This document shows, piece by piece, positions 7,862 through 16,702 of a stretch of 64,000 nt of DNA (positions are counted from its first letter, which is position 1; each line of letters starts with the position of its first letter). Source of the DNA: JBGAJN01 sp044224905 (GTDB lineage: Bacteria > Verrucomicrobiota > Verrucomicrobiia > Limisphaerales > JBGAJN01); assembly GCA_044224905.1 (NCBI GenBank), contig JBGAJN010000001.1, positions 1,984,001 through 2,048,000 on the forward strand, in the 5' to 3' direction. A program made the translations under genes and the position numbers. Under the pieces are notes generated by a model. The model worked only from the letters and a program-made list of their open reading frames with translations, ran no database searches and was not told where the DNA came from.

Positions 7862-10292
7862 GGGTTGCTTGATCGGCGGGCGGGCGATGACGCGCCCAGA
7901 TGATGCCGCAGATCAACATGGAGAGTATCGAAAGAATCGAACCAATTCTGAACAAGCGATCTTGATACGTGAGGACGACGCTGCTTCGTCCGGCGGGAAC
8001 TTGCACCGCTTGAAACGCGAGGTTCGCGCGCAGCACCGGCGTGGCGGCGCCATTAACCGTCGCTTTCCAGGGATGGTAGTGCGCCTGCGACAAGACCACG
8101 ATGCTCGGTTGGCGCGCTTCCACTTCGAGGGAAACTCGGTGCGCGGTCCAGTTGCTTGCGATGACGGTGGCGGACGTGCGATTTGTCACGGTAACCCACG
8201 CGCGTTCCTCGGGGCGCAGGAAGACGACATCTCGCGGACTCCAGTTCGGCTGCATCATTGCGGCGAGCGTGTTCGTTGGATCGAAGAACACGGGGAACTG
8301 CCCCGCCGTCGCCATGGGCATGAAGTTCGTGCGGGCCTCGAACGCGAAGTAATTCGTAGGCGCGGTAATCTGGCTCACGCTCAGGAAGTCAGCCATGGGC
8401 GCGCGGTAGGTGTTGGTCGAGGGATACAGACTGTAACGAACCTGCTCCTCCTCGCGCAGGTAGAGCGAGTAGAAGCCGTCGACCTTCGGGACGTGCTCGT
8501 AGAAATTCACGTTGTCAAACTGCGCAAGGCGGTGACAGAGGTAACCCTCGAACGCATTCGTGAGGATGTGCTCATGCAGGCTCATGATCGTGCGGAGGCT
8601 CAGCAGGAGTCTGGATTCGCCGATGGCGGGTTTGGGATTCAGCGCTTGAATCGTCTGCAGACCCGGGTCGTAAACACTCCGTTCCACGGTCGGGTTCTGC
8701 GACGGCGTATGTGTGGCGAGGTCCGCCCAAACGATTACGACGAGCGCGTAGCCGAGCGCCATCTGCCGCTTGCGATCGCGTGCTCGCGCCAGCAGGAACA
8801 ATATCAACATCGTGATCAACAACATCACGCCGCGCGCCACGCCGTTCCACGCGGTGTCGATCCATGGCTCGTCATTCCTTGGGTAAGCCCGACTGAACCA
8901 CAATAGAAAACCGATCAGCGCGAGCAGTAACACCGCGAATCCGGACGCGATTTTCAACCGTCGTTGCTGCGTAATCGTGTCGGCTTGTCGAAATGCCGCG
9001 AGCGCCCACGCGGCCATGAGCGGGAAGATGAGCGTGAGCGGAATTACCAACTTGATCGGGTAGCGCATGAAGCCGATCTGCGGGAAAAGCCTTTGCACGG
9101 CGAGGAATGCGTAACCATGTTCGCCCATCGCGAGCGTGAGGCAACCCACGGCCGCGACTGCGAAGAACCAGCACCACCAGCGACGGCGCCACCACAGCGC
9201 CATGACCGCGAGCAACAGCACGCCGATGCCTGCGTAATACGATGTGGCGATGCCTTGCTCCGGTTGCATGTAAACGCCGGCGGACGTGCGTTGTTGAAAG
9301 AGGATCGGCACAAGCAGATTTGCCCAGCCGGTCCCAGGCATCGACCAGCTCGTGGATCCGAAGTTGCGATCGCGTTGCGAGTGCGCGAGGAAATCGAGGA
9401 ACGGAAAAATCTGCGGCGCGCACAACCCGGTGATCAACGCTACAACCGCCGCGGCGCGGAGAAACATCGCCCCGCGCGACGGCGTCTCGAAGAGCAATTG
9501 TCCGAACCACAAGCCCGCGATGAGCCCCCACGTGGCCACGAGCACCTCCGGCGGGCCGGCGAGCATTTGCATCGAACCGGCGAGCGCGGCCCACACGATC
9601 CAGCGTCCGCCTTCCTCCCACGCGCGCGGCACGGCGAGCAACACGAACGGCATCCACGCCATCGACACCATGTAGTGCGGCCAGATCAGGCAACTCAGCA
9701 TGAAGCCGTGAAACGCGAACGCCACGCCGGCGACCGCTGCCGCGAGACGGTTGCCAGTCCAGCGTTCGGCCAACCAATACATGCCCATGCCGCCGAGAAA
9801 CAGGTGCAGCAGGCAGAACACTCCGAGCGACCACGACAGCGGCAGCAAAAGGTAAAAGAGCGAGAACGGATACAGCGCCAGCGTGCTCCATTCCGCGAGG
9901 AACGGGATGCCGCAATTGCTTAACGGATTCCACAGCGGGATTTCTCCGCGCCAGAACGCTTCACGGTGATAGAACGCGATCGGATAACCGTAGAGGCCGA
10001 AGTCGCGGAAGGTGAACGTGCGCGAGCCGAGCAGCACGTCGGGAAACATCACGAAGATGAACGCGCCCAGCAGCAGCGCGAATCGGCCGGCGGACAGCCA
10101 GTCCGCCGCGCCATCGGGGGCGCGGGAACTGCGTTGGTGGTCGAACAAACTCACGTCGTGCCCGCACCGTGCCAAAACGAGCACGTCTTGCCCAAGCAAA
10201 AACTGCGTCCGGCTTTTTCCACACGGGGAATTAAATTGCCCAGCCGTGCTCGGCGTGGTTTCATTTTCAAAATTCGCCCGTAATTGATCCAT
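7851..10292 (-). CDS. YfhO-family multi-spanning membrane protein (paralogue C)
   Basis: An 813-aa protein from ATG 10292. The frame stays open further upstream (to 10454), but those starts lie inside the divergent thioredoxin gene. A GTG at 10154 would give an N-terminus as short as those of paralogues A and B and may be the true start, since the residues between are polar and unlike the family. The motifs match the others: FTFRDFGLYGYPIAFYHR, WNPLSNCGIPFLAEW, AWMPFVLLAVPRAW, and a C-terminal HYHPWKATVNG segment. It is the first gene of the three-gene operon and is divergent from the tlpA-like gene, whose start is 16 bases away, so the promoters must overlap. Confidence 0.8.
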   Translation of the reverse strand: MDQLRANFENETTPSTAGQFNSPCGKSRTQFLLGQDVLVLARCGHDVSLFDHQRSSRAPDGAADWLSAGRFALLLGAFIFVMFPDVLLGSRTFTFRDFGLYGYPIAFYHREAFWRGEIPLWNPLSNCGIPFLAEWSTLALYPFSLFYLLLPLSWSLGVFCLLHLFLGGMGMYWLAERWTGNRLAAAVAGVAFAFHGFMLSCLIWPHYMVSMAWMPFVLLAVPRAWEEGGRWIVWAALAGSMQMLAGPPEVLVATWGLIAGLWFGQLLFETPSRGAMFLRAAAVVALITGLCAPQIFPFLDFLAHSQRDRNFGSTSWSMPGTGWANLLVPILFQQRTSAGVYMQPEQGIATSYYAGIGVLLLAVMALWWRRRWWCWFFAVAAVGCLTLAMGEHGYAFLAVQRLFPQIGFMRYPIKLVIPLTLIFPLMAAWALAAFRQADTITQQRRLKIASGFAVLLLALIGFLLWFSRAYPRNDEPWIDTAWNGVARGVMLLITMLILFLLARARDRKRQMALGYALVVIVWADLATHTPSQNPTVERSVYDPGLQTIQALNPKPAIGESRLLLSLRTIMSLHEHILTNAFEGYLCHRLAQFDNVNFYEHVPKVDGFYSLYLREEEQVRYSLYPSTNTYRAPMADFLSVSQITAPTNYFAFEARTNFMPMATAGQFPVFFDPTNTLAAMMQPNWSPRDVVFLRPEERAWVTVTNRTSATVIASNWTAHRVSLEVEARQPSIVVLSQAHYHPWKATVNGAATPVLRANLAFQAVQVPAGRSSVVLTYQDRLFRIGSILSILSMLICGIIWARHRPPADQATHVA

Positions 10293-10308
10293 CCAAATAC
10301 CCATCGTC

Positions 10309-11142
10309 ATGAAAATAAAAGTGCTCCAACTCGCTTGCGTCATCGGCCTGCTGCTTTCCGGCACACGGGCGTTCACGGCGGAAAAGGCGGACATCAAAGT
10401 GGAGTTGGAACGCCTCGTTGGCAAAGTGCAGACGAAGCTGCGTGAGGGCAACACCTCCGAGAAGGATCTGGCCGAGGACTTGAAAAGTTTCGACGCCTTG
10501 GTGGCGGCGCATAGCGGCGAGAAAACCGACGACGTGGCGCAGGTTCTCCTGATGAAGGCGTTGCTCTACGTGCAGGTAATTGAAGACACCGAGAAGGGCG
10601 TCGCCATCTTGAAACAGATCAAGAAGGACTATCCGGAGACCAAGGTCGGCCAGAAAGTCGATTCGATCATGGAAGGTATGACGCGCCAGGCCGAAGCGAA
10701 GAAGATCCAGAAGAGCCTCGCCGTGGGCGCGAAGTTTCCGGACTTCGAGGAAAAAGATATCGCGGGCAAACCGCTCTCCATCGCGAATTACAAAGGCAAG
10801 GTGGTGTTGCTCGATTTCTGGGCTACGTGGTGCGGTCCGTGCGTGGGCGAGTTGCCGAATGTGTTGAAGACCTATGAAACGCACCACGCGAAGGGTTTCG
10901 AGATCATTGGCATCAGCCTCGATCAGGACGAGGACGCGCTGAAGAGTTTCATCAAGAAGAAGAACATGACGTGGGTGCAGTATTTCGACGGCAAAGGTTG
11001 GGGCAGCAAGCTCGCTGGCAAATACGGCATCACGAGCATTCCCGCGACCTTCCTGCTCGACGGCGAAGGCAAGATCATCGCCAAAGGCTTGCGTGGTGAA
11101 GCGTTGGAAGAAGCCGTCGCCAAAGCGCTCGCGAAGAAGTAA
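10309..11142 (+). CDS. TlpA/ResA-like thiol-disulfide oxidoreductase
   Basis: A 277-aa protein. Residues 1-22 are a signal peptide, so it acts outside the cytoplasmic membrane. Residues 25-135 are helical and TPR-like. Residues 136-277 form a thioredoxin fold of the AhpC/TSA-TlpA type, with the active site W-C-G-P-C at 174-178 and a cis-proline region ITSIPATFLLDGEGKI. The family reduces or isomerises disulfides, often in cytochrome c maturation or protection from oxidation. No cytochrome genes are nearby, so the client is unknown. The helical N-terminal extension is longer than in classical ResA. Confidence 0.9.
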   Translation: MKIKVLQLACVIGLLLSGTRAFTAEKADIKVELERLVGKVQTKLREGNTSEKDLAEDLKSFDALVAAHSGEKTDDVAQVLLMKALLYVQVIEDTEKGVAILKQIKKDYPETKVGQKVDSIMEGMTRQAEAKKIQKSLAVGAKFPDFEEKDIAGKPLSIANYKGKVVLLDFWATWCGPCVGELPNVLKTYETHHAKGFEIIGISLDQDEDALKSFIKKKNMTWVQYFDGKGWGSKLAGKYGITSIPATFLLDGEGKIIAKGLRGEALEEAVAKALAKK

Positions 11143-11160
11143 GCACGGCGCGCGTGCTTA
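11140..11160. terminator. Hairpin overlapping two convergent stop codons
   Basis: TAAGCACG (11140-11147) and CGTGCTTA (11153-11160) form a perfect 8-bp stem with a 5-base GC loop. The left arm begins with the TAA stop of the tlpA-like gene. The right arm ends with the TAA, read on the minus strand, of the aminopeptidase gene. There is no T-tract on either side, so it is a weak intrinsic terminator at best. It may act on both strands. Confidence 0.5.
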
Positions 11161-12264
11161 ATGCGAGGTGAGGGAGAGCAACCGGTCACGGCGTTCTTTC
11201 TTGGGCAGGTTGCCGAGGTGTTTCACTTCGTGGAAGAATTTCTCCAAGTCGCCATTCTGCGCGGCGAGCAATTGTTCAAATCCCGGCAAGAGGTCGTGAT
11301 ACGTGGCGATGGTATTGAGTCGCGCGTTGTTGAGCGGGCGCGTGAACCATTGTTCGTATTCGTCCACACCGTGGCCCCACTGCCTTTTCTGTTGCGTATA
11401 ATCCAAATGAAGTTGCTCCAGCAGGGCGGCTTTGTGGCGGCGAAGATCTTCCGGTGATTGGCGGTCTTTTTCCTTATAGAGCGCGGTGAGCCGCGTGCGC
11501 GTGGCGAGCACGAGCTTCACGAACTCTTTTTCGTGCTGGAGCGATTCCTCGTATTTCGCCAGAGCATCGGTGTCACCTTTGGCGCGCAACCACCGGCGAA
11601 CGCCCGCTTGACTGACCGCGGTGGCGAAGGCCTCGTTGAAATCCGTGTCGCCGGCGACGAACACGCGTTGATGCGCGAGTTCGTGAAAGAGCAGTTCCGC
11701 GAGCTCGGGTTCGTTACGTCCGATGAAAGTGTTGAGCACCGGATCGTGAAACCAGCCGAGAGTGGAATACGCCTCGACTCCGCCGACGTAGACATCGAAG
11801 TGCTGCTTGGCGAGTTCCGTGGCGGTCTCTTGCGCGCCAGCGTGCGTGAAGAAGCCGCGATACTTCAAGCGCCCGACGATGGGATACCACCAGGTCTTTT
11901 CTTCGAGCGAGAACTCCGGCGTCGCGTGAACGGTCCACACGGCGAACGGCCTCCCGAGATCGGCATAGTTGAGATAATGGCCGTCGGTGGGCAGCGCGAG
12001 TTCGTGCTCCGCGAATTCACGCAAGCGAAGGACGAGGGCGAGCTTCGATTTAAGTTCCGGCCTCGTCGACGGGGCGATGAGCATCGGACGAATTGGCTGC
12101 GGCGCAGTGAGCATCTGCCACTGGCCACGGAGGGCTTGCGTATAGAACTTAGCGGTGCCGCAACCTGATCCGTGGATCAAGACGGCTATCAGGAAAAGCA
12201 TCCACGCGGTTTGGCGGGTGGCGTTTCGAGAAGTCGGCGGCGGATCGAGTTTCGGCGCGTTCAT
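11158..12264 (-). CDS. Predicted aminopeptidase, membrane-anchored zinc metalloprotease
   Basis: A 368-aa protein. A hydrophobic segment at 20-33 ends in HGSGC (Cys35), a weak lipobox, so it is probably a lipoprotein or otherwise anchored. The HELAH zinc motif lies at 194-198, with a downstream FNEAFA glutamate near 211, matching the putative aminopeptidase family (Aminopep, PF10023 type). The segment WWYPIVGRLKYRGFF near residues 125-139 is also characteristic of that family. ATG 12264 overlaps the rhomboid stop by 4 bases, which fixes the start. It is the last gene of the uvrB-rhomboid-aminopeptidase operon. The role of the family is not well established. Confidence 0.85.
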   Translation of the reverse strand: MNAPKLDPPPTSRNATRQTAWMLFLIAVLIHGSGCGTAKFYTQALRGQWQMLTAPQPIRPMLIAPSTRPELKSKLALVLRLREFAEHELALPTDGHYLNYADLGRPFAVWTVHATPEFSLEEKTWWYPIVGRLKYRGFFTHAGAQETATELAKQHFDVYVGGVEAYSTLGWFHDPVLNTFIGRNEPELAELLFHELAHQRVFVAGDTDFNEAFATAVSQAGVRRWLRAKGDTDALAKYEESLQHEKEFVKLVLATRTRLTALYKEKDRQSPEDLRRHKAALLEQLHLDYTQQKRQWGHGVDEYEQWFTRPLNNARLNTIATYHDLLPGFEQLLAAQNGDLEKFFHEVKHLGNLPKKERRDRLLSLTSH

Positions 12265-13154
12265 CGTGGATTTCGATTCGCGCGCCATGCGGTCATTCCG
12301 CCCCACGCCATGCCCATTACCAAACCGACGGCGTGACAGGCGTTGGCCACGGGACCGAGCAGGCCGGTGAGGCAAATGAAAAACCATGCGATCATGATCA
12401 CTGTGCTGCGCTCATCGATGAACAGGCCGGAACCGCGATCGTATTTACCGCGGATCCAAACGTAGCCGAAGAGCCCATAGACCACACCCGACATGCCGCC
12501 GAAAGTCGGGCTGCCGACGTAGAGTTGGGCGAGATTGGAGACCGCGCTGACGGCGAACACTAGAGTAGCGAACGCTGCCGTGCCGCGGCGCGCTTCGATC
12601 ATGCAGCCGAGCTGGAACAACCACAGCATATTGAAAATCAGATGCAGGGGACCGAAGTGAATGAATATCGGGGTGATCAATCGCCAGACTTGACCATCGC
12701 GGACTTCCGCGAGCATTCGTCCGCCGACGAATGGATCTTCGATAAACAGATGACGCAGGAAGAGCTTGTCCGCTCCCATCTGCGAAAGGATCGCAACGAG
12801 CACGCTTCCGATGATCAGCGCATACGTGAGCACGCCGACACCGTAGCCGCCGAAGCTGGGGAAGATCCGCTGCCGCGTGAAGGTTCTCTTCCGGTATTCG
12901 GCGTCGGCCTTGGCTTGCTCGTCGCGAATGCGACCGGCTTTCGCTGCGTCGCGTTGAAACTCGGGGGCGTTGGGTGCGGCGCGGAATTGATCGAGCTTCG
13001 CCCGCGCGGGTGCAAGCTGATCTTCGTCCTCAACCCACACGCTCCATGTGGTTTCGCTGTCGTGCTCAACCTGATTCGCGATCCCCTGGGCGAAGAGGTA
13101 ATCGCTGAACAGTTGTGCCTGCGTTTCATCCGACAGGTTGCCAATGGGTCTCAT
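12261..13154 (-). CDS. Rhomboid family intramembrane serine protease with GlpG-like N-terminal domain
   Basis: A 297-aa protein. Residues 1-90 form a soluble domain like the N-terminal cytoplasmic domain of GlpG (SDYLFAQGIANQVEHD, WSVWVEDEDQLAPAR). Six membrane segments follow. The catalytic dyad is Ser222 in GGMSG and His274 in NACHAVG, and the HxxxN motif (His171, Asn175) for the oxyanion hole is present. It should cleave single-span membrane proteins within the lipid bilayer. Both ends overlap neighbours by 4 bases (ATGA), so it is co-translated with uvrB upstream and the aminopeptidase downstream. Confidence 0.92.
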   Translation of the reverse strand: MRPIGNLSDETQAQLFSDYLFAQGIANQVEHDSETTWSVWVEDEDQLAPARAKLDQFRAAPNAPEFQRDAAKAGRIRDEQAKADAEYRKRTFTRQRIFPSFGGYGVGVLTYALIIGSVLVAILSQMGADKLFLRHLFIEDPFVGGRMLAEVRDGQVWRLITPIFIHFGPLHLIFNMLWLFQLGCMIEARRGTAAFATLVFAVSAVSNLAQLYVGSPTFGGMSGVVYGLFGYVWIRGKYDRGSGLFIDERSTVIMIAWFFICLTGLLGPVANACHAVGLVMGMAWGGMTAWRANRNPR

Positions 13155-15205
13155 GCTTTGCTCATTCGGCGCCCGCGTGATTTGCTTTTGCCGTAACTGA
13201 CCGATTTGCCTCGGGGCTTGGCCGTGGGATCGCCGGTGCTGCGCTTGAGTTCATTGATCTGGTCGCGGAGCAGGGCGGCCTTCTCGAATTCCAGATTGTT
13301 CGCAGCTTCGAGCATTTCTTCTTCGAGCTGTCGGATTGTTTCCGTGACGTCGAAGTTTCCACCTGAGGTTTCGTTGAGCAGCATTTCCGCTGCGTTGTGC
13401 GTGGCGCGGCCCATCGCGTCCTTGGTGAGGCTGTCCTCGACGGTGCGCGTGACGCTCTTGGGCGTGATGCCGTGCGTTTGATTGTAAGCGAGTTGCTTTT
13501 CCCGGCGGTAACGCGATACGGCGAGAAACTTCTGAATGCTCTGCGTCATCACGTCGGCGTAGAGGATGACTTTGCCGTTGAGGTGACGCGCGGCGCGACC
13601 GGCGGTCTGAATCAAACTCGTCGTACTGCGGAGATAGCCTTCCTTGTCGGCATCGAGAATGGCGACGAGGGAAACTTCCGGCAGATCGAGACCTTCACGC
13701 AGCAAGTTGATGCCGACGAGGACGTCGAATTCGCCGCGCCGCAGCGCCCGCAGAATCTCCACGCGTTCGATAGCATCGATCTCGCTGTGGAGGTAGCGGA
13801 CGTTGATGCCGACGTCGCGGAGGTAATCGGTGAGTTCTTCGGCGGTGCGCTTGGTGAGCGTGGTGACGAGCACGCGCTCCTTCAAGTCCACGCGTTCGCG
13901 GGCTTCGTTGATCAGATCGTCAATCTGGCCACCAAGCGGCTTCACGACGATCTCGGGATCGATGAGTCCGGTCGGTCGCACGACTTGTTCGGCGATGCGG
14001 CCTTCGGACAACTTCACTTCGTATTCCTGCGGAGTGGCGCTGACGTAGATCGTCTGGTGTTGGTGGCCTTTGAATTCCTCGAAGTTCAGCGGGCGATTAT
14101 CGAGCGCGCTCGGAAGGCGGAAACCATGATCGACGAGCACGGTCTTGCGTGAACGATCGCCCGCATACATACCGCCAACCTGCGGCACGGTGGCGTGCGA
14201 CTCGTCAATCACGAGCAGGTAATCCTCCGGAAAAAATTCCATCAACGTGCACGGCCTCGCGCCGGGCGGGCGACCGCTGATGTGACGGGAGTAATTCTCG
14301 ATGCCAGAGCAGAAGCCCATCTCCTCCATCATTTCGAGGTCGTATTCGCAACGCATCTTGATGCGCTGGGCCTCGATGAGTTTGCCGTTCTTCTCGAACC
14401 ACGCGATGCGTTCGCCGAGTTCCTCGCGGATGCTGAGGATGGCGCGTTTCATCTTGTCGGCGGGAGTGACAAATTGCTTGCCCGGGAACACGGTGACGGA
14501 TTCAAGCGTCGCGTTCTTCTCGCCGGTCAACGGTTCGAAGCGCGTGAGGCGTTCGATCTGGTCGCCGAAGAACTCGATGCGTAAAGCGTCTTCGGCGTAG
14601 CTGAGGTTCAACTCAACGGTGTCGCCGCGGACGCGGAACTGGCCGCGCTCGAACGCGATGTCGTTGCGCTGATACTGCATGTCCACGAGTTTGAGCAGCA
14701 GTTGATCGCGCGTGATCTCTTGGCCCACGTGGAGGTGAACGAGCATCGCCTCATAATCCTGCCGACTGCCGATGCCGTAGATGCACGAGACGCTCGCGAC
14801 CACGATCACATCCCGGCGCGCGAATAGGCTGCTCATCGTCGAGAGGCGCATGCGCTCGATCTCCTCGTTGATGCTCGAATCTTTTTCGATGAATGTGTCG
14901 GTGCGCGGGATGTAGGCCTCAGGTTGGTAATAATCGAAGTAGCTGACGAAGTATTCCACCGCGTTGTGGGGGAAGAAGCTTTTGAACTCGGCGTAGAGCT
15001 GTGCGGCGAGCGTCTTGTTGTGCGAGAGCACGAGCGTGGGACGGTTCACGTTCCGGATCACGTTCGCCATGGTGAAAGTCTTGCCCGAACCGGTGACCCC
15101 GAGGAGCACCTGATGTTTCGCGCCGGACAACAAGCCCTCGGTCAGTTTGGCGATGGCTTGCGGCTGATCGCCCGCGGGCGCGTAGCTGGACACGAGTTGA
15201 AACAT
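13151..15205 (-). CDS. uvrB: Excinuclease ABC subunit B
   Basis: A 684-aa protein, typical UvrB length. Walker A GVTGSGKT lies near residue 38. The beta-hairpin region (EYFVSYFDYYQPEAYIPR) that clamps damaged DNA is near 80-110, and the DESH box (LVIDESH) is near 335. Helicase motif V-VI segments include GINLLREGLDLPEVSLV and QTAGRAARH. A C-terminal UVR motif for UvrC contact is near 625-660. It loads at lesions with UvrA and recruits UvrC in nucleotide excision repair. ATG 15205 (MFQLVSSYAPAGDQ) is chosen over an in-frame start 8 codons upstream because the family begins here. The stop overlaps the rhomboid start by 4 bases. Confidence 0.97.
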   Translation of the reverse strand: MFQLVSSYAPAGDQPQAIAKLTEGLLSGAKHQVLLGVTGSGKTFTMANVIRNVNRPTLVLSHNKTLAAQLYAEFKSFFPHNAVEYFVSYFDYYQPEAYIPRTDTFIEKDSSINEEIERMRLSTMSSLFARRDVIVVASVSCIYGIGSRQDYEAMLVHLHVGQEITRDQLLLKLVDMQYQRNDIAFERGQFRVRGDTVELNLSYAEDALRIEFFGDQIERLTRFEPLTGEKNATLESVTVFPGKQFVTPADKMKRAILSIREELGERIAWFEKNGKLIEAQRIKMRCEYDLEMMEEMGFCSGIENYSRHISGRPPGARPCTLMEFFPEDYLLVIDESHATVPQVGGMYAGDRSRKTVLVDHGFRLPSALDNRPLNFEEFKGHQHQTIYVSATPQEYEVKLSEGRIAEQVVRPTGLIDPEIVVKPLGGQIDDLINEARERVDLKERVLVTTLTKRTAEELTDYLRDVGINVRYLHSEIDAIERVEILRALRRGEFDVLVGINLLREGLDLPEVSLVAILDADKEGYLRSTTSLIQTAGRAARHLNGKVILYADVMTQSIQKFLAVSRYRREKQLAYNQTHGITPKSVTRTVEDSLTKDAMGRATHNAAEMLLNETSGGNFDVTETIRQLEEEMLEAANNLEFEKAALLRDQINELKRSTGDPTAKPRGKSVSYGKSKSRGRRMSKA

Positions 15206-15433
15206 GCGAGAGGAAACTAAGGGCCGCACTCGGGAGTGTCAACGAACGGGCCAGCGTGCAACGGACTTGATTTCCCTCAACGTCGCGGAAGTCCCCGGTA
15301 AACGAAAACTACAGCTGCGCGGTTGTGCGGGAAATTTAATGGGTGCCGATCGGCGACGGTGTATTGAGATGCTTCCGGGTGAGTTTTGCATTGTGAGTGG
15401 CGCGTATTTGCGGCAACACTTCGCGCGCCGCCA

Positions 15434-16516
15434 ATGATCGTTTGCCCCAATTGTTCAAAGCCTTTGGAAACCGTTCGGAAGCCGACAGGGATATACTACG
15501 CCTGCCACGGTTGCGGTGGGCGCGCTGTGTCGGTGCCATTGCTCCATCGAGTTGTGAATGACAAGTTTGTTTCGCGCCTGTGGCAGCGCGTTCTCCGCAC
15601 CACGATCCAAAGTCCGAAGCCTTGCCCGTTCTGCACGCGCTGGATGCTGACGGTGGTCACGGCTGATCCATTGTTGGAACTCGATGCCTGCAAGACTTGT
15701 CAGACGGTTTGGTTCGATGAGCGCGAGTACGAGAATGCACCATCTGCGCCGGCTGAACGGTTGCGCCCGCCGGATGAAGCCGAATTGAGAGGCCGCCAGA
15801 TCATCGCCGAGTACAAAGTTCGTGAAATGGCGAAACCTGAAATGGTGGAAGATGCGGAGCTAAACTTGCAGTTGCTTCCAGGCCTTTTTGGCCTTCCCGT
15901 GGAATCCGACGGAGATCCGCTATCGCTCCGCCCCTGTCTGACGTGGATTCTGGCCGTCGCCATCGGAGCGGTAAGCTGGGTGGCGTTGACTTCGCACGGT
16001 CGTGCGTTGTTCGACGAGTTTGCGCTAGTGCCGGCACAATGGTCGCGCTGGGGCGGATTGACGCTGCTCACGTCGTCCATGCTGCACGGCGGCGTCATCC
16101 ATCTGGTCAGCAACCTCTATTTTTTGTTGATCTTTGGTGACAACGTCGAAGCTTTCCTTGGTCGCTGGCGATATATCGCACTTCTGTTGCTCGCGGTGGT
16201 GGCGGGCGACGGGGCTCATATTCTTGCCGATCCACGCGCCACGGAGCCCTGCGTGGGAGCTAGTGGTGGAATCTCAGGAGTGATCGCGTTCTACGCGTTG
16301 CAGTTTCCACACACGCGGCTCGGTTTCCTGTGGCGCTGGTTCTACTCTCTTCGTTGGGTGCATCTCCCGGCTTGGTTTGCGTTCGTGCTGTGGATGGGAT
16401 TGCAATTCGTGGGCGCGTATAAACAACTCGGCGGCTTTTCGAACGTTTCGGCGTTCGCGCATCTCGGTGGAGCGGGTGTCGGCGTGCTGTTCTGGTTGGT
16501 TTGGCGTAACCGATAA
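15434..16516 (+). CDS. Rhomboid protease with N-terminal double zinc ribbon
   Basis: A 360-aa protein. The N-terminal soluble part has CPNC (Cys4, 7), CHGC (24, 27), CPFC (64, 67) and CKTC (86, 89), that is, two four-cysteine zinc-ribbon pairs. From residue 165 there are six or seven membrane helices of rhomboid type, with HLVSNLYF (HxxxN), Ser277 in GASGG, and His343 in FAHLGG. It is expected to be an intramembrane serine protease whose ribbons could bind substrate or nucleic acid. ATG 15434 is preferred to an upstream start (15386) because the zinc ribbon starts at once. It is divergent from uvrB. Confidence 0.88.
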   Translation: MIVCPNCSKPLETVRKPTGIYYACHGCGGRAVSVPLLHRVVNDKFVSRLWQRVLRTTIQSPKPCPFCTRWMLTVVTADPLLELDACKTCQTVWFDEREYENAPSAPAERLRPPDEAELRGRQIIAEYKVREMAKPEMVEDAELNLQLLPGLFGLPVESDGDPLSLRPCLTWILAVAIGAVSWVALTSHGRALFDEFALVPAQWSRWGGLTLLTSSMLHGGVIHLVSNLYFLLIFGDNVEAFLGRWRYIALLLLAVVAGDGAHILADPRATEPCVGASGGISGVIAFYALQFPHTRLGFLWRWFYSLRWVHLPAWFAFVLWMGLQFVGAYKQLGGFSNVSAFAHLGGAGVGVLFWLVWRNR

Positions 16517-16702
16517 AAGACTACTTACGCCACGTGATGGCGGGATTGGGCAGGGTCGAATCGCCAGCGATCTGCGGAGGCGGGCACGATTGCAGGCTTG
16601 GTGTCGGAGAGTGTCTGACAGACCTGCTACCGATTTTCTTACGCCGTTTGGAGAGAGATGCCGATATCGCGAAGTCGTGGGGTAGTCGATACTCGGTGCA
16701 CT

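Noticed and set aside
7740..8906. 388-codon plus frame inside the YfhO paralogues
   Set aside because: Antisense shadow of two membrane proteins. The product is His/Arg/Glu-rich without structure.
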